Positions 53,126 through 61,523 of a DNA stretch of 61,523 bases are shown piece by piece. This stretch comes from Alphaproteobacteria bacterium. GTDB taxonomy: Bacteria > Pseudomonadota > Alphaproteobacteria > Rhodobacterales > Rhodobacteraceae. The DNA is taken from contig JAUHYC010000020.1 in assembly GCA_030426685.1 (NCBI GenBank), positions 1-61,523 of the forward strand. The letters are read 5' to 3'. The position numbers and the translations under genes are program-made. Under the pieces are notes generated by a model that saw only the letters and a list, made by a program, of their open reading frames with translations, searched no databases and was not told the DNA's origin. Every line of letters starts with the position of its first letter. Within the stretch, counting starts at the first letter, position 1.

Positions 53126-54247
53126 TTATTCCGCGGCCGCCGACACCGCTTCCAGTTCGGCGGCTTTCTTTTCGACCTCTTCCACAATGTGATCGATCAT
53201 CTGATCGTTCGACATCTTGTGGCTGGCCTTGCCCGCCAGATAAACCATGCCCGACCCGGCCCCGCCGCCGGTAAAGCCCACGTCCGTCATCAGCGCCTCA
53301 CCCGGGCCATTCACGACGCAACCGATGATCGACAGGCTCATCGGCGTCTTGATGTGTTCCAGCCGATGCTCCAGCGCCTCGACGGTTTTGATCACGTCAA
53401 ACCCCTGACGCGCGCAGGACGGGCATGAGATAATGTTGACCCCGCGATGGCGCAGGCCCAGAGATTTCAGGATTTCATAGCCGACCTTGACCTCTTCCAC
53501 CGGATCGGCGGACAGGCTGACGCGGATCGTGTCACCGATACCCATCCATAGCAGATTGCCCAGACCGATGGCCGATTTAATGGTGCCGCTGACCAGCCCT
53601 CCGGCTTCAGTGATGCCCAGATGGATCGGCGCATCCGTGGCCTCGGCGATCCCTTGATAGGCCGCAGCCGACAGGAACACGTCGCTGGCCTTCACGCTGA
53701 TCTTGAAGTTGTGAAAGTCGTTGTCTTCCAGAATGCGGATATGTTCCAACCCGCTTTCGACCATCGCTTCGGGGCACGGTTCGGCGTATTTCTCAAGCAG
53801 GTGCTTTTCCAGACTGCCGGCGTTCACCCCAATCCGGATCGAGCAATTGTGGTCACGCGCGGCAGCGATCACCTCTTTCACCCGCTTTTTGTCGCCGATA
53901 TTGCCGGGGTTGATGCGAAGACAGGCTGCACCGGCCTCGGCGGCCTCGATCCCGCGGCGATAGTGGAAATGGATATCAGCCACGATCGGTACCGGGCTTT
54001 CCCGCACAATCTCTTTCAGTGCTTTCGACGACGCTTCGTCCGGAACCGAGACCCGCACGATATCTGCCCCCGCCTCTGCCGCCGCCTGCACCTGTGCAAC
54101 GGTCGCGGCGACATCGGTGGTCAGCGTGTTGGTCATGGTTTGAACGGCAATCGGGGCATCTCCACCGACGGGCACGTTGCCAACCATGATCTGGCGGGAC
54201 TTGCGGCGATAGATGTCGCGCCACGGGCGCACGTGATTGAGGGACAT
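53126..54247 (-). CDS. ispG: (E)-4-hydroxy-3-methylbut-2-enyl-diphosphate synthase
   Basis: Penultimate enzyme of the MEP isoprenoid pathway, a 4Fe-4S protein that makes HMBPP. The 373-aa protein has the TIM-barrel half ([24 protein letters not shown]) and the iron-sulfur half with three cysteines: [12 protein letters not shown] (two) and [11 protein letters not shown] (third), all conserved. It is downstream of a RodZ-like gene in the same direction, with a 69-base gap, an arrangement common in this group. Confidence 0.95.
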   Translation of the reverse strand: MSLNHVRPWRDIYRRKSRQIMVGNVPVGGDAPIAVQTMTNTLTTDVAATVAQVQAAAEAGADIVRVSVPDEASSKALKEIVRESPVPIVADIHFHYRRGIEAAEAGAACLRINPGNIGDKKRVKEVIAAARDHNCSIRIGVNAGSLEKHLLEKYAEPCPEAMVESGLEHIRILEDNDFHNFKISVKASDVFLSAAAYQGIAEATDAPIHLGITEAGGLVSGTIKSAIGLGNLLWMGIGDTIRVSLSADPVEEVKVGYEILKSLGLRHRGVNIISCPSCARQGFDVIKTVEALEHRLEHIKTPMSLSIIGCVVNGPGEALMTDVGFTGGGAGSGMVYLAGKASHKMSNDQMIDHIVEEVEKKAAELEAVSAAAE

Positions 54248-54316
54248 GAGGGCGGTCCGGATCAGCCTGAGTTGTGCCTTAGATAGTCCGGCATCCCATG
54301 AGGAGCAATGCCAAGA

Positions 54317-55531
54317 TCACTCGGCGGGCGCTTCTGTCGCCTCGGTCTGCAACTGCGCCACCAACTGTTTGAGCGCGCTGTTCTGCTCGGCCTCAAGATC
54401 GGCGACTGCAAAGTTCTCGGCGACTGCGTCCTTCGACAGAACGACACCCTTCGTCACTGTTCCGGGTGCGCCGACAGGGCCAAAATGTTCGCCATTCATC
54501 GAGAAATAGACCGACCCCGAAGCACCCGCGCGCAATTGCGGCGGCTCTTCGGTCAGCGGTACTTCGAACGTGTTGCCTTGTTCCACCGTGCCCAGCGTGC
54601 CTTCGAAAATCACACTTCCATCAGCGGCGGTCACACGCATCCACGATGGGTTTACGGCGACAATCCTGAGTGTTGTATCCAGCTTTTCAACCACTTGTGG
54701 CAAAGCCGGGCGTTCAACGGTATGTACCTCGGTCACCTGAATCTGCGGAGGTTCGGGTGCTCGGAACGCGCCGACATCACGCGGATCAAGGGTTGAGATC
54801 GGAGCGTCGCGCGCCACCAGAACCGGTACATCCAGCGCTTGCGGGCGATACAGACGGTCCAACGCTTCAGAGCTTGGCGCCTCGACACTGGCAATCTCGG
54901 TCTCTTCCGACCTGGCTTTCGCAGCATCCAGCGGATCCAGGTCGGTCAACACCACCGGGGCTTGTTCAACCGGGCTGACCTGCACCTGTTGGATGCGGTT
55001 CAGCACCGACCAACCGCCATAACCAATACCGCCGATTACGGCCAGCAGCACCAGCGTCGATCCGATGGCGCGCGGCTCAATCTGGCTGACGACGGATTCG
55101 CGACCCGGAATATACGGCGTGCTGGGCGAGACAAACGGATCATGCCCCATCGGCCCGCGCGAAGGCAGGCCACCCTGCGGTTTCTTGACCACAGATGCCT
55201 GGGCCGACATGCCATGGGCGACCTCAAAGCCGCTTTCCTTGCAGAAGGTCGAAAAAGTCTCATCAGGGTTCATGCCCAGATAGCGGGCATATGAACGCAC
55301 ATACCCGGCGATGAAGCCGGGTGTGTCAAACGCATCTGGATCGGCATTTTCGATAGCGGCGATGTAGTTGGCCTTGATCCGCAGTTCACGCTGTACATCC
55401 AGAAGAGACTTGCCCATCGTTGCGCGTTCGCCGCGCATGACATCGCCAAGCCGCACCTCATAGTCGTCAAACCCCTTTGGTCTGACATCCATGCCCTCTT
55501 CGGAATCGCGCTGTGATCTGCGCCCAATCAT
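54317..55531 (-). CDS. RodZ-like helix-turn-helix membrane protein
   Basis: A 404-aa protein with an N-terminal HTH (VRLGDVMRGERATMGKSLLDVQRELRIKANYIAAIENADPDAF; residues about 25-95), a cytoplasmic linker, one transmembrane segment near 180-200 (ALGSTLVLLAVIGGIGYGGWS-like) and a periplasmic region ending in a DUF4115 domain (MRVTAADGSVIFEGTLGTVEQGNTFEVP). These are features of RodZ, which links MreB to the wall machinery. Upstream of ispG. The second ATG at 55492 could be the true start. Confidence 0.83.
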   Translation of the reverse strand: MIGRRSQRDSEEGMDVRPKGFDDYEVRLGDVMRGERATMGKSLLDVQRELRIKANYIAAIENADPDAFDTPGFIAGYVRSYARYLGMNPDETFSTFCKESGFEVAHGMSAQASVVKKPQGGLPSRGPMGHDPFVSPSTPYIPGRESVVSQIEPRAIGSTLVLLAVIGGIGYGGWSVLNRIQQVQVSPVEQAPVVLTDLDPLDAAKARSEETEIASVEAPSSEALDRLYRPQALDVPVLVARDAPISTLDPRDVGAFRAPEPPQIQVTEVHTVERPALPQVVEKLDTTLRIVAVNPSWMRVTAADGSVIFEGTLGTVEQGNTFEVPLTEEPPQLRAGASGSVYFSMNGEHFGPVGAPGTVTKGVVLSKDAVAENFAVADLEAEQNSALKQLVAQLQTEATEAPAE

Positions 55532-55611
55532 TCCTGCTGCCCCATCTTTGCCTGTCGCGTGTTACGCGCCAACGGCGAATCGCCCCTATAACGATTCGTC
55601 CGCTACTTTTG

Positions 55612-55666
55612 TTAGCGTAAGCTTAACACGCAGCAAACTCGTTGCACACTTTAGCGTGAGGTTAAC
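55612..55666 (-). promoter_or_regulatory. Tandem CtrA-like boxes before the RodZ-like gene
   Basis: On the minus strand GTTAACCTCACGCTAA and GTTAAGCTTACGCTAA, 39 bases apart. Each has TTAA-N7-CTAA, one base from the CtrA consensus TTAA-N7-TTAA. The upstream copy overlaps the hemA stop codon; the other lies about 80 bases before the RodZ-like start. Confidence 0.6.
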
Positions 55667-56885
55667 CGGCAAGTTCGGCGCGATTTAGCGCACAATGTGA
55701 CCAAAGTTCGTCCATCGCCTGAACCAGCCGGTTCATTTCGTCGGGGCCATGCACCGGAGACGGTGTAAACCGCAGGCGTTCGGTGCCGCGTGGGACGGTC
55801 GGGAAATTGATCGGCTGAACGTAGATGCCATAGTCATCCAGCAGCCTGTCGCTCAGGGTCTTGGTGTGCACCGGGTTGCCGACGATCACAGGTACGATGT
55901 GGCTGCCATGATCGATCAGAGGCATGCCCAGCCCCTTCAGACGCAGCTTGAGAATGCTGGCCTGTGTCTGATGCTGTTCGCGCAGCTCGGGCGCAGTTTT
56001 CAGATAGGCCACCGAGGCCGCCGCCCCTGCCGCAACCGCAGGCGGCAGAGAGGTGGTGAAGATGAAGCCCGGAGCATATGAGCGGATCGCGTCGCACATC
56101 TTGGCGCTCGCCGCGATGTAGCCGCCCATGACCCCATAGGCCTTGGCAAGCGTTCCGTTGATGATGTCGATGCGATGGGCCAGACGATCCCGCTCGGTCA
56201 CACCGCCACCGCGCGGGCCATACATGCCGACCGCGTGGACTTCATCGATATAGGTCAGCGCGCCGAATTCATCCGCCAGATCGCAGATTTCTTCAATCGG
56301 GCCGAAATCCCCGTCCATCGAATAGACCGATTCAAACGCGATCAGCTTGGGCGCAGCCGGATCATCCGCCGCCATCAGCTCGCGCAGATGCGCGACGTCA
56401 TTGTGACGGAAGATACGCTTGGCGCCTCCGTTGCGGCGCACGCCTTCGATCATCGAGGCATGGTTCAGCGCGTCGGAATAGATGATCAGACCGGGAAACA
56501 GCTTGGGCAGCGTGCTCAGCGTCGCGTCATTGGCGATATAGGCACTGGTGAACAGCAGCGCGGCCTCTTTGCCGTGCAAATCCGCCAGCTCGGCTTCAAG
56601 GCGCTTGTGATAAACGGTGGTGCCCGAAATGTTGCGCGTCCCGCCCGAGCCTGCACCGGCAGCATCCACCGCCTCGTGCATGGCGTCCAATACGACCGGG
56701 TGCTGGCCCATGCCCAGATAGTCATTGCCACACCACACAGTGATGTTCTGCTGTGACCCGTCCGGACAGGTCCGTACCGCATGCGGAAAATGACCATTCC
56801 GGCGTTCAATATCGATAAAGGTCCGGTAACGTCCTTCGTCATGCAGCCTGGCAATCGCTGTATCGAGCTGAGCAGTATAGTCCAA
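55662..56885 (-). CDS. hemA: 5-aminolevulinate synthase
   Basis: Condenses glycine and succinyl-CoA to 5-aminolevulinate, the first step of tetrapyrrole synthesis in alphaproteobacteria (C4 pathway). The 407-aa protein has [31 protein letters not shown], the PLP Asp in [13 protein letters not shown], and the PLP Lys in [16 protein letters not shown] Cys-Pro pair (RTCPDG, near residue 38) resembles a heme-regulatory motif. An FnrL-type box lies 130 bases upstream. Confidence 0.95.
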   Translation of the reverse strand: MDYTAQLDTAIARLHDEGRYRTFIDIERRNGHFPHAVRTCPDGSQQNITVWCGNDYLGMGQHPVVLDAMHEAVDAAGAGSGGTRNISGTTVYHKRLEAELADLHGKEAALLFTSAYIANDATLSTLPKLFPGLIIYSDALNHASMIEGVRRNGGAKRIFRHNDVAHLRELMAADDPAAPKLIAFESVYSMDGDFGPIEEICDLADEFGALTYIDEVHAVGMYGPRGGGVTERDRLAHRIDIINGTLAKAYGVMGGYIAASAKMCDAIRSYAPGFIFTTSLPPAVAAGAAASVAYLKTAPELREQHQTQASILKLRLKGLGMPLIDHGSHIVPVIVGNPVHTKTLSDRLLDDYGIYVQPINFPTVPRGTERLRFTPSPVHGPDEMNRLVQAMDELWSHCALNRAELAG

Positions 56886-57014
56886 CGGACCCTCCTTGGA
56901 TGCCCGGGCAGTATACCCCCGGGCGACTGTTTTCGCTACATCACGGACCCATTGCGGATGCGGCGTCGCGTTCTACTGTTCAGCCTGCCTACAGGCGAAA
57001 CGGTGAACCCAACT

Positions 57015-57028
57015 TTGATTTGCATCAA
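57015..57028. promoter_or_regulatory. Perfect FNR/FnrL box upstream of hemA
   Basis: TTGAT-TTGC-ATCAA is a perfect match to the FNR consensus TTGAT-N4-ATCAA. It lies 130 bases before hemA (56885, minus) and 159 bases before the M20 gene (57187, plus). In Rhodobacter hemA is an established FnrL target, so oxygen-limited control of hemA is likely. Confidence 0.85.
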
Positions 57029-57186
57029 ATACCGGGTAAGGCGCGGCACGACAAGTAAAGTTACGGCAACCAGACGCGAGGAAACGACGCAGGCTGTTTC
57101 CATCCACGATCCGCCAAAACGGGCTGGACGACCCCGCCAGCGCTGATAGGCTCTGCGCCAAATCGAGACCCATTCAGGAGAGCCCC

Positions 57187-58575
57187 ATGTCGCTTGACGC
57201 CGTACTAAGCCGGATCGACACCGATCTGACCACTTCTATTGACCGCCTGATGGAATTTCTGCGCATCCCGTCGATTTCAACCGATCCCGCCTTCAAGGAA
57301 CAGGTCGACAGCGCCGCCGACTGGCTGGTTGCCGACCTGCAAAGCATCGGCATCGCCGCCGAGAAGCGTGCAACGCCGGGCCATCCGATGGTCGTCGGTC
57401 ATGTGGGCGAAGGCGGCGACGGCCTGCATGTCCTATTCTACGGCCATTATGACGTGCAGCCCGTTGATCCGCTGGAACTGTGGAACCGCGACCCGTTCGA
57501 TCCGGCGCTGGAAGACACCGAACACGGGCAGGTGATCCGCGGACGCGGCTCATCCGACGACAAGGGCCAGCTGATGACCTTTGTCGAAGCCTGCCGCGCA
57601 TGGAAGGCGGTGCACGGCACCCTGCCCTGCCGCATTACGTTCTTCTTCGAGGGTGAGGAAGAATCCGGATCGCCGTCATTGGTACCGTTCCTCGAGGAAA
57701 ACAAAGCCGAGCTTCAGGCCGATCTGGCCCTGGTCTGCGATACTTCGATGGTCTCTCGCGGTGTGCCTTCAATCGCGTCGCAGCTGCGGGGGATGCTCAA
57801 GGATGAATTCACCATAATCGGCCCCCGCATCGACCTGCATTCCGGTCACTATGGTGGGCCGGGCCTGAACCCGCTGCGAGAGCTGTCTCGCATCGTTGCT
57901 TCGTTTTACGACGAAGAAACTGGCCGCGTCGCGGTTGGCGGTTTCTATGAAGGTGTCCACGAAGTCCCCGCCGAGCAGCTGCGCCAATGGCAAAACTGTG
58001 GGTTCGACGAGGCGGAATATCTGAACTCAGTCGGTTACACCCAACCTCATGGAGAAAAGGGCTATTCCACGCTGGAACAACAATGGGCGCGCCCGACGCT
58101 CGAGGTCAACGGGCTTTGGGGCGGATACAACGGCGCCGGATCAAAAACCGTGATCCCGTCCGAGGCGCATTGCAAGATCACATGCCGTTTGGTCGGTGAT
58201 ATGGACCCGGATGCCCTGCGCGGCAAGATTCGCAAACACGTCGAAGAGCGCCTCTCCCCCGACGCCAAAGTCGTCTGGGACAACGATCTCGAAGGCTCTC
58301 CCGCCTCGGTCATGAACCTCAACCGCCCTGAGTTCGAAGCCGCCCGAGGTGCCTTGTCTGACGAATGGGATCGTGAGGCCGTGTTCACCGGAATGGGCGG
58401 ATCTATCCCCGTGGTGGGATATTTCGACACTGTGCTCGGGCTGGATTCGATGCTGGTCGGTTACGCCAATGACGATGACGCCATCCACTCACCCAACGAG
58501 AAATACGACGTCAAAAGCTTCCACAAGGGTATCCGTTCGTGGGCGCGCATTCTGGATGCCCTGACCAGGCAGTAG
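57187..58575 (+). CDS. M20-family dipeptidase/peptidase
   Basis: A 462-aa di-zinc hydrolase. The metal ligands are FYGHYDVQPVDP (His, Asp), RGSSDDKGQLM (bridging Asp), FFEGEEESGSPSL (catalytic Glu and ligand Glu), LVCDTSM (Asp) and DDAIHSPNEKYDV (C-terminal His). A lid/dimer domain lies at about residues 190-340. The family cleaves dipeptides and related amides. The 56886-57186 gap upstream contains the FnrL box and nothing else recognisable. Copy E1 of the 3'-end repeat follows. Confidence 0.92.
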   Translation: MSLDAVLSRIDTDLTTSIDRLMEFLRIPSISTDPAFKEQVDSAADWLVADLQSIGIAAEKRATPGHPMVVGHVGEGGDGLHVLFYGHYDVQPVDPLELWNRDPFDPALEDTEHGQVIRGRGSSDDKGQLMTFVEACRAWKAVHGTLPCRITFFFEGEEESGSPSLVPFLEENKAELQADLALVCDTSMVSRGVPSIASQLRGMLKDEFTIIGPRIDLHSGHYGGPGLNPLRELSRIVASFYDEETGRVAVGGFYEGVHEVPAEQLRQWQNCGFDEAEYLNSVGYTQPHGEKGYSTLEQQWARPTLEVNGLWGGYNGAGSKTVIPSEAHCKITCRLVGDMDPDALRGKIRKHVEERLSPDAKVVWDNDLEGSPASVMNLNRPEFEAARGALSDEWDREAVFTGMGGSIPVVGYFDTVLGLDSMLVGYANDDDAIHSPNEKYDVKSFHKGIRSWARILDALTRQ

Positions 58576-58586
58576 GTTTGAATTTT

Positions 58587-58631
58587 GCGAGGCTCTGCCT
58601 CGCGCTCCGAGGTATTTCCGGCCAGATGAAG
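58587..58631 (+). repeat. Dispersed 3'-end element, copy E1
   Basis: The hairpin GCGAGGC-TCT-GCCTCGC starts 11 bases after the M20 stop. It is followed by GCTCCGAGGTATTTCCG and the tail GCCAGATGAAG. It is nearly identical to copy B, and faces copy E2 across 13 bases, forming a long inverted pair. Confidence 0.88.
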
Positions 58632-58644
58632 TACGGATCCCCTG

Positions 58645-58707
58645 CTTCATCTGGCTACAAATACCTCGGGGGAGTCGCCCGGTACGGGCGGCGGGGGCAG
58701 AGCCCCC
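58645..58707 (-). repeat. Dispersed 3'-end element, copy E2
   Basis: On the minus strand, starting 9 bases after the lpdA stop: the hairpin GGGGGC-TCT-GCCCCC, then a second C/G-rich stem, TCCCCCGAGGTATTTGTA and GCCAGATGAAG. Together with E1 it sits exactly between two convergent genes. Confidence 0.88.
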
Positions 58708-58715
58708 TAAACTTC

Positions 58716-60110
58716 TTACATGTGGATCACACGCCCATAGGCATCCAGCACGCTTTCATGCATCATTTCTGACAGCGTTGGGTGCGGGAAGACGGTGTTC
58801 ATCAGGTCTTCTTCTGTGGTTTCCAACTGGCGGCCCACTACATAGCCCTGAATCAATTCGGTCACCTCGGCGCCGATCATATGTGCACCGAGCAATTCGC
58901 CGGTTTTGGCGTCGAACACCGTTTTGATCAGACCATCCGGCTCACCCAGCGCGATCGCCTTGCCATTGCCGATGAAGGGGAAGCGACCAACCTTGATGTC
59001 ATAACCAAGCTCTTTGGCCTTCGCTTCGGAATAGCCCACCGATGCTACCTGAGGCTGGCAATAGGTGCAGCCCGCAATGCTCTCGGGTTTGACCGGATGC
59101 GCATGTTTGCCTGCGATGAGTTCCGCCACCATGACGCCTTCGTGGCTGGCCTTGTGTGCCAACCAGGGGGCGCCCGCGATGTCGCCGATGGCATAGAGCC
59201 CCTCGACCCCGGTTCGACAGAATTCGTCCGTGACGACATGCGTCCGGTCGATCTTCGCACCAAGCGCTTCGAGACCCAGGTTTTCGACATTGCCCACGAT
59301 ACCCACGGCCGAGATCACGGTGTCGAAATCGTGTTTCTCGACCTTGCCTTTAACCTCGATATGGGCAGTCACCTTGCCTTTGGCGCGGTCAAGCTGCTTG
59401 ACCATCGCCTTTTCCATTATGGTCATGCCCTGCTTGGTGAAGGCCTTCTTGGCAAAAGCACTGATCTCGGCATCTTCGACCGGCAGTACCCTGTCCATCA
59501 CCTCAACCACTGTCGTGTCCGCACCCAGCGTGTTGTAGAAGCTGGCGAATTCGATGCCGATTGCACCCGAGCCGATGACCAGCAATTTTTTGGGCATCCG
59601 TGGCGGCTGCAGCGCGTGTTTGTAGGTCCAGACCAGATCGCCGTCGGCTTCAAGCCCCGGCAATTCGCGCGCACGGGCGCCGGTGGCCAGCACGATATTC
59701 TTCGCCGTCAACTCTTCGGTGCCTTTGTGGGTCTTGACGCTGACCTTGCCCTTGGCCGGGATCGTCGCCTCACCCATCACCACGGTCACCTTGTTCTTTT
59801 TCAACAGATGCCCGATGCCACCCGACAGTTGCGCCGCAACCCCGCGTGAGCGTTTGACCACCGCATCCAGATCGTACCCGATCTTGTCAGCCTTCAGCCC
59901 AAAATCCTTGGCGCGCTCCATCAGGTGGAACACCTCGGACGAACGCAGCAACGCTTTGGTCGGGATGCAGCCCCAGTTCAAGCAGATACCGCCCAGATGC
60001 TCGCGCTCGACCACAGCGGTCTTCAGGCCCAGCTGCGCCGCGCGAATAGCAGCGACATAGCCTCCGGGGCCGGCCCCGATTACGATCAGATCATAAGATT
60101 GTGCAGCCAT
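58716..60110 (-). CDS. lpdA: Dihydrolipoyl dehydrogenase
   Basis: E3 component of 2-oxoacid dehydrogenase complexes and glycine cleavage; reoxidises lipoyl groups using NAD+. The 464-aa protein has GAGPGGYVAAIRAAQLG (FAD), the redox disulfide in CLNWGCIPTKAL, the NAD motif IGSGAIGIEFASFYNTLGA and the C-terminal active-site base FPHPTLSEMMHESV (His/Glu). An 18-bp dyad lies 33 bases upstream. It stands without other complex genes in view. Confidence 0.96.
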   Translation of the reverse strand: MAAQSYDLIVIGAGPGGYVAAIRAAQLGLKTAVVEREHLGGICLNWGCIPTKALLRSSEVFHLMERAKDFGLKADKIGYDLDAVVKRSRGVAAQLSGGIGHLLKKNKVTVVMGEATIPAKGKVSVKTHKGTEELTAKNIVLATGARARELPGLEADGDLVWTYKHALQPPRMPKKLLVIGSGAIGIEFASFYNTLGADTTVVEVMDRVLPVEDAEISAFAKKAFTKQGMTIMEKAMVKQLDRAKGKVTAHIEVKGKVEKHDFDTVISAVGIVGNVENLGLEALGAKIDRTHVVTDEFCRTGVEGLYAIGDIAGAPWLAHKASHEGVMVAELIAGKHAHPVKPESIAGCTYCQPQVASVGYSEAKAKELGYDIKVGRFPFIGNGKAIALGEPDGLIKTVFDAKTGELLGAHMIGAEVTELIQGYVVGRQLETTEEDLMNTVFPHPTLSEMMHESVLDAYGRVIHM

Positions 60111-60142
60111 GTGTCCCTCTCGGCGCAGATCGGTTTCAAAAC

Positions 60143-60160
60143 TAGTTTACCGTTAAACTA
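60143..60160. promoter_or_regulatory. 18-bp dyad upstream of lpdA
   Basis: TAGTTTA-CCGT-TAAACTA: perfect 7-bp inverted arms with a 4-base spacer, 33-50 bases before the lpdA ATG. It is well placed to overlap the promoter, so a repressor operator is likely. I do not recognise the regulator. Confidence 0.65.
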
Positions 60161-60325
60161 TTTTTCACAGCGCATCAACAACACGGCCCGCGACATATGT
60201 GACGCAGGGTCAGGTCGCCTGTCCAACGCTGATTTCAGCCTATACCCGCACTGCACCAAAGGCTAGAACCGAGGCATCATACGCCGCCTGATTTCCAAGT
60301 TTCGCATATAATAGAAAGGCATATC

Positions 60326-60760
60326 ATGGCAAAAACGCTCAAAGATTTAGTTTTCGCGCTTTTGAATGCAACTCTGATCCTGCTGGCGCTGTGCCTGTTT
60401 CTGGGATGGAAGCTGGCTCAGTCAGTCGACGATATCCGAACTGGCTTTACCGAAAATCTGCAACTGGTGAGCCCTCTGCGTGATCAGGCGCAAGGCATTA
60501 GGGGTGAGCTTGCCGAACTGCGCAATGATTTGGCCGCGATCCGGACGCAAGGCGATTCACTTGACTCCTCTGCCTTGCAACAGTTGAACGCCATATTGCA
60601 GCGACTGGAAACTCTGGAAGAAAACTTGGAAGGCACGCAGGCCCGGCTGGCGGGCCTGGTGGATAAACCAGAAGACCTGATCGACTACGCCATCACAACC
60701 TCGGTGGATAACGTAACCAACGGCCTTCTGACCGTCAGAGGATGCGTACCCGCGTCCTAG
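60326..60760 (+). CDS. Membrane-anchored coiled-coil hypothetical protein
   Basis: A 144-aa protein: one N-terminal transmembrane segment (VFALLNATLILLALCLFLGW), then a predicted coiled coil (about residues 45-115, heptads in LRDQAQGIRGELAELRNDLAAIR and LNAILQRLETLEENLEGTQARLAG), ending VRGCVPAS. No catalytic motif is seen; such proteins scaffold or anchor partners. GAAAGG precedes ATG 60326, and TATAAT lies at 60307. It overlaps the convergent DUF924 stop by 4 bases. Confidence 0.72.
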   Translation: MAKTLKDLVFALLNATLILLALCLFLGWKLAQSVDDIRTGFTENLQLVSPLRDQAQGIRGELAELRNDLAAIRTQGDSLDSSALQQLNAILQRLETLEENLEGTQARLAGLVDKPEDLIDYAITTSVDNVTNGLLTVRGCVPAS

Positions 60761-61341
60761 CGCGCCGCTGCGGCCTGCAACTCGCGAACCGTTGCACCAT
60801 AACCGCCGCTGTTGACATAGGCGGCTTCGTGTTCAGTCGTGCTCCGATCCAGCGCATCGTTGCGATATGGGAAACGGCCGAACTTGCGGATCACTTCGCG
60901 ATGCGCTCGTGCGTGCAACAAATTGCTGTCGCCATCCCGTTGCATCCGCTCGTGCATCAGACGCACACAGCGTTCCTGATCACACAGATTTTCCGAATGC
61001 ATCATCGGCAGATAGAAGAACTGCCGCGCCGGTTCGTCGATCTTCAGATCCCAGCCCTTGTCGACTGCACATTTCGCAGCGGCCAGCGCCGCACGATCCG
61101 TTGAAAACGCTTGTGCACTGCCACGGAACATGTTGCGAGGGAACTGATCCATAAGGATAATATAGGCCAGCGAACCGCTGGGATAGGTCAGCCAAAGCGA
61201 GAACCTTCCCTCGCATGCGGCTTTCCAGGTTGTCAGGAATTTGTCGCGAATCCGCGCATCCAGCGCTTCATCTTGCAGGTACCACCCCTTGGGGCCAACC
61301 TCATCTAACCAAAAACTCAATACTTCTTCAGGACCCGTCAT
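60757..61341 (-). CDS. DUF924 family protein
   Basis: A 194-aa soluble, mostly helical protein. The family features are seen: VLSFWLDEVGPKGWYLQDEALDARIRDKF at the N-terminus, ILMDQFPRNMFRGSAQAFSTDRAAL in the centre, FFYLPMMHSENLCDQERCVRL, and a C-terminal FGRFPYRNDALDRSTTEHE. DUF924 structures are TPR-like; function is unknown. It is a single gene with its promoter in 61342-61448. Confidence 0.88.
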   Translation of the reverse strand: MTGPEEVLSFWLDEVGPKGWYLQDEALDARIRDKFLTTWKAACEGRFSLWLTYPSGSLAYIILMDQFPRNMFRGSAQAFSTDRAALAAAKCAVDKGWDLKIDEPARQFFYLPMMHSENLCDQERCVRLMHERMQRDGDSNLLHARAHREVIRKFGRFPYRNDALDRSTTEHEAAYVNSGGYGATVRELQAAAAR

Positions 61342-61448
61342 TGCCCTAGACTCCGTAATTGTCCTCCCCAGGGACGTAACGTCATTTAAATCACTTTTAC
61401 AGTTTTATGACAGTAACATATTACGACACAAAAGTCACAAATCCGTCG

Positions 61449-61523
61449 TCAGGCGGGTTCCGGCGCATCAAGTTCTTCTTGGGCCGCTTCGATGGCAACC
61501 TCCTGCGCAACTTCAAGCGCGAC
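61449..61523 (-). CDS. C-terminal end of a gene running off the window
   Basis: The last 24 codons of a minus-strand gene (VALEVAQEVAIEAAQEELDAPEPA) and its TGA at 61451-61449. The tail is Ala/Glu-rich and acidic, and low in complexity. The family cannot be identified from this fragment. Confidence 0.5.
   Translation of the reverse strand, partial: VALEVAQEVAIEAAQEELDAPEPA

Noticed and set aside
58782..59849. 355-aa open frame opposite lpdA
   Set aside because: Antisense shadow of a clear dihydrolipoyl dehydrogenase.
60307..60312. TATAAT just before the coiled-coil gene as its promoter
   Set aside because: It lies only 14 bases before the ATG with no clear -35 element; transcription would start inside or next to the ribosome site, so I do not call it.

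Overview
The window looks like chromosomal DNA of a marine roseobacter-type alphaproteobacterium (Rhodobacteraceae). I infer this from protein family character rather than a database search. The signs are about 60% G+C, an alphaproteobacterial single-cysteine DksA, a C4-pathway 5-aminolevulinate synthase preceded by a perfect FnrL/FNR box, a DctPQM TRAP importer of the large-permease type, double-domain dCTP deaminase, Bpt-type leucyltransferase, DUF2927, DUF2852 and TIGR02466 proteins. No phage, transposase, CRISPR array or rRNA was seen. There is one tRNA (Pro-GGG, at the left edge).

Layout. 0-9 kb: tRNA-Pro, dcd, then a leftward block scpB-scpA-nagZ-SPOR protein-argS (chromosome condensation and cell wall), a dead exported-protein gene, dgt and erpA. 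9-19 kb: xthA, an FAD monooxygenase, dksA, then a rightward cluster MoxR ATPase / GNAT / DUF2927 lipoprotein / 55-aa membrane protein / VWA protein, a small A+T-rich patch, an M48 protease, and PIN-rlmI. 19-25 kb: glnE with a DUF4440 gene, divergent from DUF2852-RDD-bpt across a pair of mirror-image operator-like sequences. 24.8-34 kb is accessory: a dead VOC gene abutting a LysE exporter, a TRAP operon (dctM-Q-P) divergent from its likely sensor kinase/response regulator pair, a second dead VOC gene, and a 2OG-Fe(II) oxygenase. 34-38 kb: branched-chain amino acid operon with a leader peptide and attenuator, ilvI, a GT87-like membrane protein and ilvH. 38-50 kb: XRE regulator, DUF2189, amidase, prfB, APH-like kinase, mrcA (PBP1a), AmiC-type amidase, aminotransferase, BepA-like protease and DsbA-like protein. 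51-53 kb is a lower-G+C patch: TIGR02466 oxygenase, a very acidic secreted PepSY-like protein and a membrane-anchored LuxR-type regulator. 53-61.5 kb: ispG-rodZ-like, hemA, M20 peptidase, lpdA, a coiled-coil membrane protein, DUF924 and the tail of one more gene.

The most distinctive signals are: (1) a dispersed 3'-end element with six copies, made of a G+C-rich hairpin followed by a conserved tail reading GARGTATTT-N2-GCCAGATGAAG. In five copies it lies directly after a stop codon and in sense with that gene; (2) a mirror pair of 21-bp sites between the DUF4440 and DUF2852 genes; (3) an Ilv/Leu/Val leader peptide with attenuator, and a GT87 gene translationally coupled inside the ilv operon; (4) the acidic PepSY-like protein paired with a membrane-tethered LuxR regulator; (5) tandem CtrA-like boxes before the rodZ-like gene, an FnrL box before hemA and an 18-bp dyad before lpdA; (6) several decaying genes (two VOC proteins and one small exported protein).

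All assignments come from reading motifs by eye; no homology search was run. Starts were moved from the longest open frame to a downstream codon where a ribosome binding site, an ATGA overlap or family length favoured it.
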